Assembly: GCA_937860165.1 (NCBI GenBank)
Contig: CALMBE010000276.1
Span: forward strand, 1-5,602
DNA: 5,602 nt
Direction: 5' to 3'
Origin: an uncultured Planctomycetaceae bacterium
GTDB lineage: Bacteria; Planctomycetota; Planctomycetia; Pirellulales; Lacipirellulaceae
The notes beneath the pieces were generated by a model, which searched no databases, was not told the origin of the DNA, and worked only from the letters and a program-made list of their open reading frames with translations. Within the stretch, counting starts at the first letter, position 1. Every line of letters starts with the position of its first letter. The position numbers were made by a program, and so were the translations under genes. Below, piece after piece: positions 5,428 to 5,602 of this stretch.

Positions 5428-5602
5428 GTTTGTGGGACAGCAGTGGCGATGATCACACCGGAGGAACCAACTTGATAGTTACCAATGCCGTTTAGGAGAA
5501 TGCCGTTTGCGCCGACCTTGGCCGCCTCCTTCTTGAGTCGCTCGATGGCAGCGTTCGTGAGGTTCTGCTGGCTCGCGAAATCATTCCTGCTGTCCGCTGA
5601 GA
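5403..5602 (-). CDS. Partial unknown protein, 3' end replaced by IS sequence
   Basis: An open minus-strand frame enters from beyond the right edge of the window and reads toward the IS. The native part (5446-5602) gives about 52 residues, including AIERLKKEAAKVGANGILLN and then GIGNYQVGSSGVIIAT. An amphipathic Lys/Glu-rich helix followed by a hydrophobic Gly-rich strand resembles small exported bacterial proteins with a 'LKxEAAxLGANGVLL' core. I do not recognise a named family with confidence. At 5445 the frame crosses into the IS right inverted repeat, adds about 14 residues and stops at TGA (5403-5405), so the original C-terminus is lost or altered. Its continuation is not found on the other side of the IS: the in-frame left-flank translation is low-complexity and unrelated. 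Confidence 0.5.
   Translation of the reverse strand, partial: SADSRNDFASQQNLTNAAIERLKKEAAKVGANGILLNGIGNYQVGSSGVIIATAVPQTHAISKAS
5427..5445 (+). repeat. Right terminal inverted repeat of the IS
   Basis: AGTTTGTGGGACAGCAGTG is the exact reverse complement of 4171-4189. Its first base is the last base of the transposase stop codon. It also supplies the last sense codons to the truncated minus-strand gene entering from the right. Confidence 0.92.

Larger units (their letters stand above)
4171..5445 (+). mobile_element. Complete IS4-family insertion sequence (1275 bp)
   Basis: The element is bounded by perfect 19-bp inverted repeats and holds one intact transposase gene that fills nearly all of it, the standard IS4-family plan and size. 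The transposase stop codon overlaps the first base of the right repeat. No target-site duplication is visible: the left flank (ending TATGCATAGGG) and right flank (starting GCGATGATCA) do not match at 7-13 bp. A 10-bp palindrome, CTATGCATAG (4159-4168), sits 2 bp outside the left end. Lack of a duplication plus unrelated gene fragments on the two sides suggests recombination between IS copies, a flanking deletion, or an assembly join. Confidence 0.9.

Noticed and set aside
5587..5595. CTGCTGTCC near the right edge, matching part of the IS terminal repeat
   Set aside because: Only 9 bases shared and inside an open coding frame. It is most likely chance and not a second IS end.
1..5602. tRNA, rRNA, CRISPR array, riboswitch or replication origin
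   Set aside because: No regularly spaced repeats, cloverleaf-like segment, conserved rRNA sequence or DnaA-box cluster was seen when reading both strands.

Overview
The window looks like chromosomal DNA of a planctomycete (Pirellulales-type) bacterium. The evidence is a DUF1559 protein with a type IV pilin-like N-terminus and an H-x9-DG C-terminus, a small lipoprotein paired with it, and a secreted protein with a single dockerin-like calcium loop and a PEP-CTERM tail. All three are characteristic of that phylum. This is inference from protein style, because no rRNA or other phylogenetic marker is present.

Layout. Positions 1-167 hold no gene I can support. A secreted SGNH/GDSL hydrolase (168-842, +) is followed at once by a 99-bp inverted-repeat element (844-942), a REP-like hairpin (969-1001) and a GC-rich hairpin (1017-1039). 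These fill the convergent intergenic space. On the minus strand, the DUF1559 pseudopilin-like gene (2614-1421) and a lipoprotein gene (1405-1043) are 15 nt apart and look like an operon. The DUF1559 upstream region carries helically spaced AAGATTC repeats and a 15-bp palindrome. Further upstream on the same strand is a PEP-CTERM protein with NxxGxxAF repeats (2768-3685) that has lost its N-terminus.

From about 3650 onward the window is a patchwork of gene ends. The headless PEP-CTERM gene abuts a headless fragment on the plus strand that resembles the C-terminus of a YhaM-type HD exoribonuclease (3715-4017). A convergent remnant of a HigA-like addiction-module antidote (minus strand) is cut by a complete IS4-family insertion sequence (4171-5445). 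That element has perfect 19-bp terminal inverted repeats and an intact DDE transposase. On its far side lies the 3'-truncated end of a different minus-strand gene (5446-5602). The two flanks do not form one gene and show no target duplication, so the locus has been rearranged through the IS, or the assembly is joined there.

The SGNH hydrolase, the DUF1559/lipoprotein pair and the PEP-CTERM protein are all exported. They could contribute to cell-surface or extracellular polymer biology, but nothing in the sequence shows that they act together. I do not see a convincing new multi-gene system. The points most worth a second look are the small repeat elements at 844-1039, the phased repeats upstream of the DUF1559 gene, and the junctions at about 3650-3715 and at the IS ends.
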